Shown here: positions 8,671-18,776 of the stretch, one piece after another | Numbering within the stretch: position 1 is the first letter of the stretch | Layout of the letters: each line of letters starts with the position of its first letter | Assembly: GCF_900961225.1 (NCBI RefSeq) | Contig: NZ_CAAHFN010000098.1 | Span: 1-64,000 of the forward strand | Length of the DNA: 64,000 nt | Direction: 5' to 3' | Origin: Modicisalibacter radicis | GTDB lineage: Bacteria; Pseudomonadota; Gammaproteobacteria; Pseudomonadales; Halomonadaceae | Made by a program: the position numbers and the translations under genes | The notes under the pieces: model-generated | What the model was told of the DNA's origin: nothing | What the model saw: the letters and a program-made list of their open reading frames with translations, nothing else | Databases searched by the model: none

Positions 8671-9525
8671 TCAGCGGGTCTCCACGTGCTCGATGCGCAT
8701 CGACAGATCGATCGCCTTGACGTCCTTGGTCAGCGCGCCGATCGAGATGCAGTCGATGCCGGTGGCGGCGATCGATTCCAGCGTGGTTTCGCTGACGTTG
8801 CCCGAGGCTTCGAGGGTCGCCTTGCCGGCGGTGAAACGTACCGCTTCGCGCAGGTCGCCGAGCGAGAAGTTGTCGAGCATCACCACATCGGCACGCGCCT
8901 CGAGCGCCTGGGCCAGCTCGTCGAGGTTTTCGACCTCGACTTCCACCGGCAGGTCGCGGGCAATGTCGCGTGCCTCGCGCACGGCCGCGGCGATTCCACC
9001 ACAGGCGGCGATGTGGTTCTCCTTTATCAGGAAGGCGTCGTAGAGGCCGATGCGGTGGTTGTAGCAACCGCCGCAGGTCACGGCGTATTTCTGCGCCAGG
9101 CGCAGCCCGGGCAGCGTCTTGCGGGTGTCGAGCAGACGCACGCCGGTATCGGCGACGCGATCGGCATAGTGACGGGCGCGGGTGGCGGTGCCCGACAATG
9201 TCTGCAACAGGTTGAGCGCCGGACGTTCGCCGGTCAGCAGGCTGCGCGCGGGGCCGGCCAGCTCGAGAAAGCACTGGCCGGCCTGCAGGGCGTCGCCGTC
9301 GGCGGCATGCCAGGCGAGATCGACGCGATGGTCGAGCCGCCGGAACAGCTCGTCGACCCAGGCCACCCCACAGAGCACCGCGTCCTCGCGGGTGATCACC
9401 CGGGCGGACGCCCATTGGCGCTCGGGGATCAACTGGGCGGTGATGTCGCCGGGGCCGACGTCTTCGGCCAGCAGCCGGGCGGCGCTGGTGCGGATCTCTT
9501 CGGCGAGGGCCTCGTAGTAGCGCAT
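8671..9525 (-). CDS. nadC: Nicotinate-nucleotide pyrophosphorylase (carboxylating)
   Basis: Quinolinate phosphoribosyltransferase: converts quinolinate and PRPP to nicotinate mononucleotide in NAD synthesis. The 284-aa protein shows EDVGPGDIT, the substrate-binding [10 protein letters not shown] and [15 protein letters not shown], and the C-terminal ISIGALTKD stretch. It is divergent from ampD, a common arrangement in gammaproteobacteria. A TATAAT box sits 38 bases upstream of its start. Confidence 0.96.
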   Translation of the reverse strand: MRYYEALAEEIRTSAARLLAEDVGPGDITAQLIPERQWASARVITREDAVLCGVAWVDELFRRLDHRVDLAWHAADGDALQAGQCFLELAGPARSLLTGERPALNLLQTLSGTATRARHYADRVADTGVRLLDTRKTLPGLRLAQKYAVTCGGCYNHRIGLYDAFLIKENHIAACGGIAAAVREARDIARDLPVEVEVENLDELAQALEARADVVMLDNFSLGDLREAVRFTAGKATLEASGNVSETTLESIAATGIDCISIGALTKDVKAIDLSMRIEHVETR

Positions 9526-9562
9526 GGCTTTCCTTGCTCGGTGGTGTGCGACAATGCGTTCA

Positions 9563-9568
9563 TTATAG
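9563..9568 (-). promoter_or_regulatory. Candidate -10 box of nadC
   Basis: A perfect TATAAT on the minus strand, placed so transcription would begin about 30 bases before the nadC ATG. No good -35 hexamer is visible 16-18 bases upstream, so it may need an activator or an extended contact. Confidence 0.4.
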
Positions 9569-9601
9569 GGAATGCAAAGCGCTTACGGCAGGGGAGGCAG
9601 C

Positions 9602-10174
9602 GTGCAGGTAATCCAGGGTTGGCTTCGTGGAGCGCGTCGCGTCGCGTCACCCAACTGCAACGAGCGCCCGCAAGGCGAGATATCGGCGCTGGTGATCCAT
9701 GCCATCAGCCTGCCGCCGGGCGAGTTCGGCGGCGATGCGATCGAGCGGTTGTTCACCAATCGCCTGGATGGCGCGGCGCACGCCTACTTTCGAACGCTCG
9801 AGGGGTTGCGTGTTTCGGCTCACCTGTTGATCCGCCGCGACGGCGAGCTGGTGCAGTTCGTGCCCTTCGAGCGGCGTGCCTGGCACGCCGGGCGTTCGCG
9901 CTGGTTCGATGGCGAGCGCGAACGCATCGAGCTCAACGACTTCACTATCGGCATCGAGCTCGAGGGCGACGATGTCCAGCCCTACCGCGAGGCCCAGTAC
10001 CGGGCGCTGGCCCGGGTGGTGGCGAGCCTGATGAAACGTTACCCGCGATTGACCGCGCAGCGCATCACCGGCCATGCGCGAATCGCCCCGTTGCGCAAGA
10101 GCGACCCCGGCCCGAGCTTCGATTGGGCCTATTTTCGTCAATGTTTGGCCGCGGAAAGTGGATTTTGTAGCTAG
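9602..10174 (+). CDS. ampD: 1,6-anhydro-N-acetylmuramyl-L-alanine amidase AmpD
   Basis: Cytoplasmic zinc amidase that strips the stem peptide from anhydro-muropeptides during peptidoglycan recycling and thereby lowers AmpR-type signalling. The 190-aa protein shows GWLRGARRVASPN at the N-terminus, the zinc histidine H33 in ALVIHAISLPPGEFGG, and ITGHARIAPLRKSDPG near the C-terminus with the other ligands. I use the GTG at 9602: GGGGAGG precedes it and the N-terminus then aligns with E. coli AmpD. Confidence 0.93.
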   Translation: MQVIQGWLRGARRVASPNCNERPQGEISALVIHAISLPPGEFGGDAIERLFTNRLDGAAHAYFRTLEGLRVSAHLLIRRDGELVQFVPFERRAWHAGRSRWFDGERERIELNDFTIGIELEGDDVQPYREAQYRALARVVASLMKRYPRLTAQRITGHARIAPLRKSDPGPSFDWAYFRQCLAAESGFCS

Positions 10175-10466
10175 GCTACACTCAATGCTCGAAGGACGAG
10201 GCCATCGGTAAGTGGCTAATGTTGCTATGCAATATGCAGGGGTGGAAAGCGTTTCCAAAGTGCCGCCAATTGGCAGACAGGCACGTTTGCGGTATCTTCG
10301 GGCCGGCATTTGTGACTATCGCCTGCATATCTGTAAAGCGATTACATACCCTGTTTGACGGAGACACGACCCCCAGAAAGGTCGGCTCGCACTGAAGAGC
10401 GCCCAATGTCGCCACATGTCGTGTGGGGGCAGACTGACACCTTATCTTCATTCGGAGACACGTCTT
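10175..10466 (+). promoter_or_regulatory. aceE upstream region with weak promoter candidate
   Basis: A 292-base gap between ampD and aceE with no gene. It contains the palindrome annotated at 10243. A weak sigma70 candidate is TTGTGA (10310-10315), 16 bases, TGTAAA (10332-10337), giving a leader of roughly 120 bases before aceE. I did not find a clear PdhR operator of the ATTGGT-N3-ACCAAT type. Confidence 0.35.
10243..10257. promoter_or_regulatory. Perfect inverted repeat TGGAAA-GCG-TTTCCA
   Basis: A 15-bp palindrome with six-base arms about 210 bases upstream of aceE. The arms resemble LacI/GalR-type operators, though the odd three-base centre is unusual for that family. The regulator is unknown. 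Confidence 0.5.
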
Positions 10467-13154
10467 ATGAGTCTGGAGGCAAGAGAAGATATCGATCCGA
10501 CCGAAACCTCGGAATGGGTTGATTCCCTGGTATCGGTCGTCGATCGGGAAGGCGAGGAGCGTGCTCAGTATCTGTTGAGTCGTCTGGCCGACCGGCTGCG
10601 CCGCGACGGCAGGGTCCCGCCGTTCTCTGTGACTACGCCCCATCGCAATACCATTCCGGTTCATCGCGAGGCGAAGATCCCCGGCGACATGTTCATCGAG
10701 CGCAAGCTGCGCTCGGCGATTCGCTGGAACGCCATGGCACAGGTCCTGCGTGCCAACAAGAAGCACAAGGGGCTGGGCGGTCACCTTGCCAGCTATCAAT
10801 CCTGCGCGACGCTCTACGAAGTCGGCTTCAATCACTTCTTCCGCGCCGACGACGGCGAGCACAAGGGCGATCTCATCTATATCCAGGGCCACGTGACGCC
10901 GGGTATCTATGCGCGCTCCTTCCTCGAGGGCCGTCTCACCGAAGAGCAGATGGATGGCTTTCGCCAGGAAGCCGACGGCGAGGGGCTGCCGTCCTATCCG
11001 CACCCCTATCTGATGCCGGACTACTGGCAGTTCCCCACCGTATCCATGGGGCTTGGGCCGATCCAGGCGATCTACCAGGCGCACGTCATGAAGTACATGG
11101 ACTCGCGCGAGCTGACCGACATGCGCGACCGCAAGGTCTGGGCGTTCCTCGGCGACGGCGAGTGCGACGAGCCTGAATCGCTGGGCGCGCTGCACCTGGC
11201 GAGCCGCGAGCAGCTGGGCAACCTGATCTTCGTGATCAACTGCAACCTGCAGCGGCTCGACGGCCCGGTGCGCGGCAACTCGCGGATCATGGACGAGCTC
11301 GAGGGTGTGTTCCGCGGTGCCGGCTGGAATGTCATCAAGGTAGTCTGGGGCGGCCTGTGGGACCCGCTGCTCGAGCGCGACAAGCACGACATGCTGCAAA
11401 AGCGCATGGACGAGGCGGTCGACGGCGAGTACCAGAACTACAAGGCCAACGGTGGCGCCTATACCCGCGAACATTTCTTCGGCAAGTACGAAGAGACCCG
11501 CAAACTGGTCGAGGACTACTCCGACGAGGATATCTTCCGGCTCAATCGCGGCGGTCACGATCCGCAGAAGGTCTACGCGGCCTATCATGAGGCGGTCAAC
11601 AACGCCGGCGATCGACCCACCGTTGTGCTGGCGCATACCGTCAAGGGCTACGGCATGGGCGGCGGCAGCGGCGAAGCCGACATGGAAGCCCACCAGATCA
11701 AGTCCATGGAGCACGAGGCCCTCAAGGCATTCCGCGATCGCTTCGGCGTGCCGATCTCCGACAAGCAGCTCGAAGATGGCAATGTCCCTTACTATCGGCC
11801 GGATGAAGACAGCCCGGAGATGAAGTACCTGCATCTCCAGCGCGAGAAGCTCGGCGGCTTCCTGCCCAAGCGGCGTACCGACTACGAGGCCCTCGAGATT
11901 CCGGGGCTGGACGACAAGATGTTCGCCACCCAGACCAAGGGCTCGGGCGAGCGCGAAGTCTCGACCACCATGTCGTTCGTGCGCGTGCTCAACGGGCTGG
12001 TCAAGCACAAGCAGCTGGGCTCGCGGGTGGTGCCGATCATTCCCGACGAGGCGCGTACCTTCGGCATGGAGGGCATGTTCCGCCAGCTGGGCATCTACGC
12101 GTCCGGCGGCCAGAAGTATGATCCGGTCGATGCCGGGCAGATCATGTACTACCGCGAGGACAAGAAGGGTCAGATCCTCGAGGAGGGCATCACCGAGGCC
12201 GGCTCGATGTCCGCCTGGCTGGCCGCGGCGACAGCCTATGCCAACCATGACCTGACGCTGATCCCGTTCTTCATCTACTACTCGATGTTCGGCTACCAGC
12301 GCGTCGGCGATCTGGTCTGGGCCGCCGGCGACCTGCAGGCTCGCGGCTTCATGATCGGCGGCACCGCCGGGCGCACCACCATCAACGGCGAAGGCCTGCA
12401 GCACCAGGACGGCCATAGCCATATCCTGATGTCGACGGTGCCGACCTGCCGCTGCTACGACCCCTGCTATGGTCACGAAGTCGCGGTGATCCTGCAGGAC
12501 GGCATGAAGCGGATGTTCCAGGACCGTGAGAACTGCTTCTACTATCTGACGGTGATGAACGAGAACTACTCGCACCCCGAAATGCCGGAAGGCTGCGAAG
12601 AGGGGATCGTGCGCGGCATGTATCTGCTCCGCGAGGGCGAGGCGGGCAAGAAGAAGGCGCCGCGGGTGCAGCTGCTGGGCAGTGGCACCATCCTGCGCGA
12701 GGTCGAGGCCGCCGCCGAGATGCTGGCCGACGAGCATGGCGTCGTCGCCGACGTGTGGAGCGTGACCAGCTTCAACGAGCTGCGCCGCGAAGCCCTCGAC
12801 TACGATCGCAATGAGTTCCTGTCGCCGGACGACAAGCGTGAAAAGCCCTGGGTCGTGCAGCAACTGGAGGGTCGCGAAGGCCCGGTGGTCGCCTCGACTG
12901 ACTACATGAAGCTCTATGCCGATCAGATCCGGGCCTGGGTGCCCGGCGATTTCCACGTACTGGGGACCGATGGCTACGGCCGTTCGGACACGCGCGAGGC
13001 GCTGCGGCGTTTCTTCGAGGTGGATCGCTACTACGTCACGGTAGCCGCGCTCCGCGCCTTGGCCGAGCGCGGCGAAGTCGACCGCAAGGTCGTTGTGGAT
13101 GCCATGAAGAAGTATGGCATCGATCCGAGCAAGCCGAACCCGGTGAACTCCTGA
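10467..13154 (+). CDS. aceE: Pyruvate dehydrogenase E1 component, homodimeric
   Basis: Thiamine-diphosphate-dependent decarboxylation of pyruvate and reductive acetylation of the E2 lipoyl groups. The 895-aa length matches the homodimeric AceE family (887 aa in E. coli). The ThDP motif GDGECDEPE is at about residue 229, followed by NLIFVINCNLQRLDGPVRGN. Later stretches such as GRTTINGEGLQHQDGHSH are highly conserved. ATG at 10467 follows CGGAGA. It is directly upstream of aceF in the same orientation; lpd (E3) is not in the window. Confidence 0.98.
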   Translation: MSLEAREDIDPTETSEWVDSLVSVVDREGEERAQYLLSRLADRLRRDGRVPPFSVTTPHRNTIPVHREAKIPGDMFIERKLRSAIRWNAMAQVLRANKKHKGLGGHLASYQSCATLYEVGFNHFFRADDGEHKGDLIYIQGHVTPGIYARSFLEGRLTEEQMDGFRQEADGEGLPSYPHPYLMPDYWQFPTVSMGLGPIQAIYQAHVMKYMDSRELTDMRDRKVWAFLGDGECDEPESLGALHLASREQLGNLIFVINCNLQRLDGPVRGNSRIMDELEGVFRGAGWNVIKVVWGGLWDPLLERDKHDMLQKRMDEAVDGEYQNYKANGGAYTREHFFGKYEETRKLVEDYSDEDIFRLNRGGHDPQKVYAAYHEAVNNAGDRPTVVLAHTVKGYGMGGGSGEADMEAHQIKSMEHEALKAFRDRFGVPISDKQLEDGNVPYYRPDEDSPEMKYLHLQREKLGGFLPKRRTDYEALEIPGLDDKMFATQTKGSGEREVSTTMSFVRVLNGLVKHKQLGSRVVPIIPDEARTFGMEGMFRQLGIYASGGQKYDPVDAGQIMYYREDKKGQILEEGITEAGSMSAWLAAATAYANHDLTLIPFFIYYSMFGYQRVGDLVWAAGDLQARGFMIGGTAGRTTINGEGLQHQDGHSHILMSTVPTCRCYDPCYGHEVAVILQDGMKRMFQDRENCFYYLTVMNENYSHPEMPEGCEEGIVRGMYLLREGEAGKKKAPRVQLLGSGTILREVEAAAEMLADEHGVVADVWSVTSFNELRREALDYDRNEFLSPDDKREKPWVVQQLEGREGPVVASTDYMKLYADQIRAWVPGDFHVLGTDGYGRSDTREALRRFFEVDRYYVTVAALRALAERGEVDRKVVVDAMKKYGIDPSKPNPVNS

Positions 13155-13188
13155 GGCGCCTGCGAACGGCTGGACAGGTGTCGGGCGC

Positions 13189-13219
13189 GCTACGCTGAAG
13201 AGAAGTTGTCGAGCGTAGC
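13189..13219 (+). other. Hairpin in the aceE-aceF intergenic region
   Basis: GCTACGCT (13189-13196) pairs with AGCGTAGC (13212-13219) around a 15-base loop, midway in the 122-base gap. There is no U-run, so readthrough is expected; it may tune E1:E2 ratios or protect an mRNA end. Confidence 0.45.
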
Positions 13220-13276
13220 CCGCCTGGCCTGCACGATTTGCGCCTGCGGCGAGCATGATTAGAAAGGAGCGCGACC

Positions 13277-15349
13277 TTGAGTAGCGAAATCATCAAAGTC
13301 CCCGACATCGGTGGCAGCACCGACGTCGAAATCATCGAGATCGCGGTGTCCGAAGGTGACCAGATCGCCGCCGAAGACACCATGATCACCCTCGAGTCCG
13401 ACAAGGCCAGCATGGACGTACCGGCGCCCAAGGGCGGCAAGGTGGTCAAGGTACTGGTCAAGGAGGGCGATACCGTCTCCGAGGGCGACGACATCCTCGA
13501 GCTCGAGGCCGAGGGTGGCGGCGATAGCGACGAAGCGGAATCGAAAGACGCGAGCGATGCCGGCGAGAAGCAAGAGTCATCGGCCAAGCAGGATGAGAAG
13601 AGCGCCGATTCCGGTTCGTCCAGGAGCGACGCCCAACCGGCCAAGAAGTCGGGCGGCAAGCGTACCGTCGAGGTCAAGGTACCCGATATCGGCGGCAGCG
13701 AGGATGTGCCGATCATCGAGCTGGCGGTTGCCGAGGGCGACGAGGTCAGTGAGGAAGATCCGCTGATCACGCTGGAATCCGACAAGGCCTCGATGGATGT
13801 GCCCAGTCCCTACAGCGGCAAGCTCGTCTCTCTGGCGGTCAAGGAGGGCGACACCGTCTCCGAGGGCGACCTGATCGGTACCATGGAGATCGCCGGCGAC
13901 GCGGACGGCGAAGACGAGCCCGAGCAACCCAGCGCTGAAGAGACGGCCGACGAGACCGACGAATCTCAGAGCGACGAGGGCGAAGAGTCAGAAGAGTCGG
14001 AGGAAGAAGGCGAATCCCAGCGCAAGGAGATCCGCGTCCCCGATATCGGCGGCAGCGAGAACGTGCCGATCATCGAGCTGGCGGTCGCCGAGGGCGACGA
14101 GATCAACGAGGAAGACCCGTTGATCACGCTGGAATCCGACAAGGCCTCGATGGACGTGCCGAGCCCCTTCAAGGGCAAGCTGGTCGAGCTCGCCGTGAAG
14201 GAGGGCGACACCGTCTCCGAGGGCGACCTGATCGGTTATATCGAGGTGGCCGGCACTCCGGTGGCGGGCAGCAAGCCGGCCAAGCCCAAGCAGAGCGAGT
14301 CGCCCAAGAAGGAAGCGACTTCCGACAAGGGCAGCGACAAGAGCGAGGCCAAGTCGCAGCCCAGGGCCGATTCCAGCGCCAAGGAGCAGGCCGCGCCGGC
14401 CGAACAGCCGCGCGACGGCAAGCTGGTGCATGCCGGCCCGGCGGTGCGCATGCTGGCGCGCGAACTGGGCGTCGACCTGGCGCGGGTCAAGCCCAGCGGT
14501 CCCAAGGACCGTGTGCTCAAGGAAGACGTCCACGCCTACGTCAAGCAGGCGATGAAAGCCCAGCAGGAGGGCGGCGCTGCGGCTCCGGGCGCAGCACCGG
14601 CTGCCGGCGGCTCGGGCATCCCGCCGATCCCCGATGTCGACTTCAGCCAGTTCGGCGAGGTCGAAGAGAAGGCGATGGGCCGGCTGATGAAGATGGGCGC
14701 GACCAACCTGCATCGCAGTTGGGTCAACCTGCCCCACGTCACCCAGTTCGACGAGGCCGACATCACCGAGCTGGAAGCCTTCCGCAAGTCGATGAAGGCC
14801 GAGGCCGAGGCCCAGGGCGCCAAGCTCACGCCGCTGCCGTTCTTGATCAAGGCCTGCGCCTACGCGCTGCGTCAGTATCCGCAGTTCAACGTCAGCCTCA
14901 AGAGCGACGGTGAGACGGTGGTGTGGAAGAAGTACGTGCACATCGGCATCGCCGTGGACACGCCGGACGGCCTGATGGTGCCGGTGATCCGCAACGCCGA
15001 CCAGAAATCGCTGATCGAGCTGGCCAAGGAGTCCGTCGAGCTGGCCGGCAAGGCGCAGAAGAAAAAGCTCAAGCGCGAGGAGATGCAGGGCGGCTGCTTC
15101 ACCATCTCCAGCCTCGGCTCGATCGGCGGCACCGCCTTCACGCCGATCGTCAACGCGCCGGAAGTGGCGATCCTGGGGATCTCCAAGTCGCAGATGAAGC
15201 CGGTCTGGAACGGGGCCGAGTTCGCGCCGCGGCTGATGATGCCGCTGTGCCTCTCCTATGACCACCGTGCGGTCAATGGCGCCGATGCGGCACGCTTCAC
15301 GGCGTTCCTGTCGCAGGCATTGACCGATATCCGGCGCATGCTGATGTGA
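13277..15349 (+). CDS. aceF: Pyruvate dehydrogenase E2, dihydrolipoyl acetyltransferase
   Basis: Core of the pyruvate dehydrogenase complex, moving acetyl groups from E1 to CoA. The 690-aa protein carries three lipoyl domains, each with the ESDKASMDVP motif; the lipoylated lysines are about K43, K169 and K289. Acidic/Ser-rich linkers join them, then an E3/E1-binding domain (about 385-425) and the acetyltransferase domain with DHRAVNGADAARF (H663). The start is TTG at 13277, chosen because AAGGAG lies just upstream and the lipoyl domain begins immediately. Confidence 0.97.
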   Translation: MSSEIIKVPDIGGSTDVEIIEIAVSEGDQIAAEDTMITLESDKASMDVPAPKGGKVVKVLVKEGDTVSEGDDILELEAEGGGDSDEAESKDASDAGEKQESSAKQDEKSADSGSSRSDAQPAKKSGGKRTVEVKVPDIGGSEDVPIIELAVAEGDEVSEEDPLITLESDKASMDVPSPYSGKLVSLAVKEGDTVSEGDLIGTMEIAGDADGEDEPEQPSAEETADETDESQSDEGEESEESEEEGESQRKEIRVPDIGGSENVPIIELAVAEGDEINEEDPLITLESDKASMDVPSPFKGKLVELAVKEGDTVSEGDLIGYIEVAGTPVAGSKPAKPKQSESPKKEATSDKGSDKSEAKSQPRADSSAKEQAAPAEQPRDGKLVHAGPAVRMLARELGVDLARVKPSGPKDRVLKEDVHAYVKQAMKAQQEGGAAAPGAAPAAGGSGIPPIPDVDFSQFGEVEEKAMGRLMKMGATNLHRSWVNLPHVTQFDEADITELEAFRKSMKAEAEAQGAKLTPLPFLIKACAYALRQYPQFNVSLKSDGETVVWKKYVHIGIAVDTPDGLMVPVIRNADQKSLIELAKESVELAGKAQKKKLKREEMQGGCFTISSLGSIGGTAFTPIVNAPEVAILGISKSQMKPVWNGAEFAPRLMMPLCLSYDHRAVNGADAARFTAFLSQALTDIRRMLM

Positions 15350-15390
15350 TCGGCTGACACCGCTCGGATCCTGCTGGCACGCAGCGGACA

Positions 15391-15423
15391 TAAACGGCGC
15401 TCCATCGGGGCGCCGTTTTTTTT
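15391..15423 (+). terminator. Rho-independent terminator after aceF
   Basis: ACGGCGC (15394-15400) pairs with GCGCCGT (15410-15416), the stem extended by AA/TT, and is followed by an eight-base T run to 15423. It lies about 40 bases past the aceF stop and separates the pdh genes from glnE. Confidence 0.93.
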
Positions 15424-15569
15424 CCGCCCGGCTCGATGCCTCGCCGACGGCCATCGGACGAGGGGCGGTGGTTCAGTGTCATCGCGCGGTTCGCTATGCT
15501 AGGAGGAGCAAAGACAAGGGCTTGCCAAAAGAGCTGCGGTCCGGTCATTCACCGTTTCAGGATCTACCC

Positions 15570-18500
15570 ATGGCGCTTCCCCAAGGCTTCCTGCCATTGA
15601 CCGACATCCCCGCGGCGCTGCATCCGCGGCTGGCCCATCTCGAGCGGCGGCTGAACGAGTCGCTCCGCGAGGCCGACGCTCGTGCCGAGCGCGACGGGGA
15701 GGAGCCTCCGGGCGAGGCCTGGGCGGCACTGGCGGAGGCGCGCCGGGGCGAGCTGGCCCGGGTACTGGCGGTTTCCAACCTGGTCGCCGAGAGCCTGATC
15801 CGCTTCCCCGGCTGGCTGGCTTATCTGGACGCCGAGGGCGAGCTGGACCGTGCTCCGGACCGCGAGCAGTGCGACCGGCTGCTGGCCGACGCCCTCGAAG
15901 GCGCTGCCGACGAGAGTCAGCTGCACGCCGTGCTGCGGCGCTTTCGACGCGCACGCATGCTGGGCATCGTCTGGCGCGATCTGACACGCCCCGAGGATGT
16001 CGACATGTGGCTGACCGCGGCCAGTGTCTCGCGGCTCGCCGAAAGCGTCCTCGAGGGCGCCCTCGGCTGGCTGGAGACGCATTTCGCGCCGCGCTGGGGC
16101 CTGCCGGCGCCGACCGCCGACGGCGAGACCCAACGCCTGGTGGTGCTGGGCATGGGCAAGCTGGGGGCCGGCGAGCTCAACCTGTCGTCGGATATCGACC
16201 TGATCTTCGCCTACCCCGAGAAGGGGGTCACCCGGGGCGGCAAGCGCGAGTACGACCACCAGGAATACTTCACCCGCCTGGGGCAGAAGTTGATCGGCGC
16301 CCTCGACGCCGTCACCGCCGAAGGCTTTGCGTTTCGCGTCGACATGCGGCTGCGCCCGCTGGGCGATGGCGGCCCGCTGGTCGGCAGCTTCAACATGCTA
16401 GCCAGCTACTATCAGGACCAGGGCCGCGAATGGGAGCGCTACGCCATGCTCAAGGCGCGCCCGGTGGCCGGCGACATCGATGCCGGCCGTGCACTGCTCG
16501 CCGAACTGCGGCCGTTCGTGTATCGCAAGTATCTGGACTTCGGAGCGATCGAATCGCTGCGCGAGATGAAATCGCTGATCAACCGCGAAGTGCGGCGCAA
16601 GGGCATGGCCGGCAATATCAAGCTGGGGCCCGGTGGCATCCGTGAAGCCGAGTTCGTGGTCCAGGCCTTCCAGTTGATTCGCGGCGGCCGCGACACCGAG
16701 CTGCAGGTTGCCTCGCTGAAGGCGGCACTCGAGTGCCTGGCGCCGCTCGAGCTGCTGCCCCAGGCGGTGGTCGATGAGCTCCTCCCGGACTACGCGTTTC
16801 TGCGCGATCTCGAGCATGTCCTGCAGGCGCTCGACGACCGCCAGACCCAGACGCTGCCCGACGACACGGGCGAACGCGAGCGGGTGGCGCTGGGGATGAG
16901 TCGTGGCGATGTGCTGTTCGACGACTGGCCGGCGCTGGTCGCCCGGCTCGACGAGGTACGCGAGCGCATCCGCGGGCACTTCGACGCGGTGATCGCCGAC
17001 CCCGAAGAGGACGCCGAGACGCCGGTGACGGACGAAGAGGCTGACGAATCGACCGTGCCGCTCGACGAGTGGCGCGCCTTGTGGCGCGGCGAGCTGCCCG
17101 AGGGCGAGGCGCAGACGCTGCTCGACAGGGTGGGCTTCGACGCGCCGACGTCGCTGCGCCGGATCGCCGGGCTGCGCGAGTCGCGCGCCGTGCAGGGCAT
17201 GCAACGGATCGGCTTCGAACGCCTCGATGCGCTGATGCCCCTGCTGATCGATGCCGCGGCCGGCAGCGAGGCGCCGAGCACCGCGCTGGAGCGTGCCCTG
17301 CCCCTGGTCGAAGCGGTACTGCGGCGTACCGCCTATCTGGCCCTGTTGCGCGAGAACCCCGAGGCGCTGGGCCATCTGATGCGGCTCTGCGGCGCGAGCC
17401 CGTGGATCGCCGAGCAACTGGCGCGGCATCCGGTATTGCTCGACGAGCTGCTGAATCCGGCGACCCTCTATTCGCCGGCCGACAAGGCACGCCTGGCCGA
17501 CGAACTGCGCCAGGTGCTGGCGCGGATCCCCGAGGAGGACGAGGAGGCCCAGCTCGAGGCGCTAAGGGTCTTCAAGCATGCCCAGGTGCTGCATGTGGCG
17601 GCGTCGGACGTCGCCGGGGCGCGCACGCTGATGAAGGTCAGTGACTACCTGACTTTCATTGCCGAGGTGGTCCTCGACCAGGTGCTGGTCATGGCCTGGC
17701 GCACCCTGATCCGCAAGCATGGCCGCCCGCAGCGGCGCGATGGGTCCCGGGTCGACCGCCATGTGCCCGAGTTCCTGATCGTCGGCTATGGCAAGCTGGG
17801 CGGCATCGAGCTCGGCTACGGCTCGGACCTCGATCTGGTGTTCATCCACGATGGCGCCCTGAAGGGCAGCACCGATGGCAAGCGGCCGATCGACAACCCG
17901 GTGTTCTTCACCCGCCTGGGACAGCGCATCATTCACCTGTTGACAGCGGTGACCCCGGCGGGTGCACTCTACGAGGTCGACATGCGGCTGCGGCCCTCGG
18001 GCAACTCGGGGCTGCTGGTCAGCAGTCTCGATGCCTTCGCCGATTACCAGCGCAGCCAGGCCTGGACCTGGGAACACCAGGCGCTGGTGCGGGCGCGGGT
18101 CGTCGCGGGCGACGGCTCCGGCGCGGCGGAATCGGCCGGGGACGCCTCGCTCAAGGCGCGCTTCGCGTCGATACGCGGCGAGGTACTGGCCCGCAGGCGC
18201 GACCCGCAGACGCTGCGCGACGAGGTGGTGGCGATGCGCCACAAGATGCGCGATCACCTCGGCAGCCGGGCCAGCGAACGCGAGGCGGGGCGCTTCGACA
18301 TCAAGCAGGATGCCGGCGGCATGATCGACATCGAATTCCTCTGCCAGTACGCGGTGCTGGCGATGAGCCATGACGAGCCGGCGCTGCTCGAGTTCAGCGA
18401 CAACATGCGCCTGCTGGAAACGCTCGAGGCGACCGGCCGCTTGCCCCCCGATGACGCCGGGGCGCTGCGCGAGGCATACCTCGCCTACCGTGACACCAGC

Positions 18501-18611
18501 CATCGCCAGGCATTGACCAAGCAGGGCGGACGCGTGGCGGCGGATGACGTCGCGAATCACCGCAGGGCCGTGAGCGATCTCTGGCACCGCTGGCTGGAGC
18601 CAACCGAATGA
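15570..18611 (+). CDS. glnE: Bifunctional glutamine synthetase adenylyltransferase/deadenylase
   Basis: Controls glutamine synthetase by adding or removing AMP in response to PII and glutamine. The 1013-aa protein has the expected two nucleotidyltransferase domains: GMGKLGAGELNLSSDIDLIF near residue 193 (deadenylase half) and GYGKLGGIELGYGSDLDLVF near residue 738 (adenylylase half), each with the metal-binding D-x-D. GPGGIREAEF and DAGGMIDIEF mark the following subdomains. ATG at 15570 has only a weak ribosome site (CAGGA); the N-terminus has little conservation, so the exact start is uncertain. Confidence 0.95.
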   Translation: MALPQGFLPLTDIPAALHPRLAHLERRLNESLREADARAERDGEEPPGEAWAALAEARRGELARVLAVSNLVAESLIRFPGWLAYLDAEGELDRAPDREQCDRLLADALEGAADESQLHAVLRRFRRARMLGIVWRDLTRPEDVDMWLTAASVSRLAESVLEGALGWLETHFAPRWGLPAPTADGETQRLVVLGMGKLGAGELNLSSDIDLIFAYPEKGVTRGGKREYDHQEYFTRLGQKLIGALDAVTAEGFAFRVDMRLRPLGDGGPLVGSFNMLASYYQDQGREWERYAMLKARPVAGDIDAGRALLAELRPFVYRKYLDFGAIESLREMKSLINREVRRKGMAGNIKLGPGGIREAEFVVQAFQLIRGGRDTELQVASLKAALECLAPLELLPQAVVDELLPDYAFLRDLEHVLQALDDRQTQTLPDDTGERERVALGMSRGDVLFDDWPALVARLDEVRERIRGHFDAVIADPEEDAETPVTDEEADESTVPLDEWRALWRGELPEGEAQTLLDRVGFDAPTSLRRIAGLRESRAVQGMQRIGFERLDALMPLLIDAAAGSEAPSTALERALPLVEAVLRRTAYLALLRENPEALGHLMRLCGASPWIAEQLARHPVLLDELLNPATLYSPADKARLADELRQVLARIPEEDEEAQLEALRVFKHAQVLHVAASDVAGARTLMKVSDYLTFIAEVVLDQVLVMAWRTLIRKHGRPQRRDGSRVDRHVPEFLIVGYGKLGGIELGYGSDLDLVFIHDGALKGSTDGKRPIDNPVFFTRLGQRIIHLLTAVTPAGALYEVDMRLRPSGNSGLLVSSLDAFADYQRSQAWTWEHQALVRARVVAGDGSGAAESAGDASLKARFASIRGEVLARRRDPQTLRDEVVAMRHKMRDHLGSRASEREAGRFDIKQDAGGMIDIEFLCQYAVLAMSHDEPALLEFSDNMRLLETLEATGRLPPDDAGALREAYLAYRDTSHRQALTKQGGRVAADDVANHRRAVSDLWHRWLEPTE

Positions 18612-18776
18612 GCTCCTCGGCGCCTTCGGCAGGGAGCGACACCGGAGTGCGGATTTTGGGCCGGTTTTGGCTAGGCTTGCTACAGGATAAGGACCGCCGG
18701 CCAGTGCTCGGCTAGTCTCGCCTGCCCGCATCGCGCGGGATTAATCACCTATCTACAGGGTAAGCCAAGGAGGGTT

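Noticed and set aside
10182..13256. A 1024-codon open frame antisense to aceE
   Set aside because: It mirrors the highly conserved aceE in a GC-rich genome, has low-complexity His/Val/Leu composition, no ribosome site and no recognisable domain. A shadow frame.
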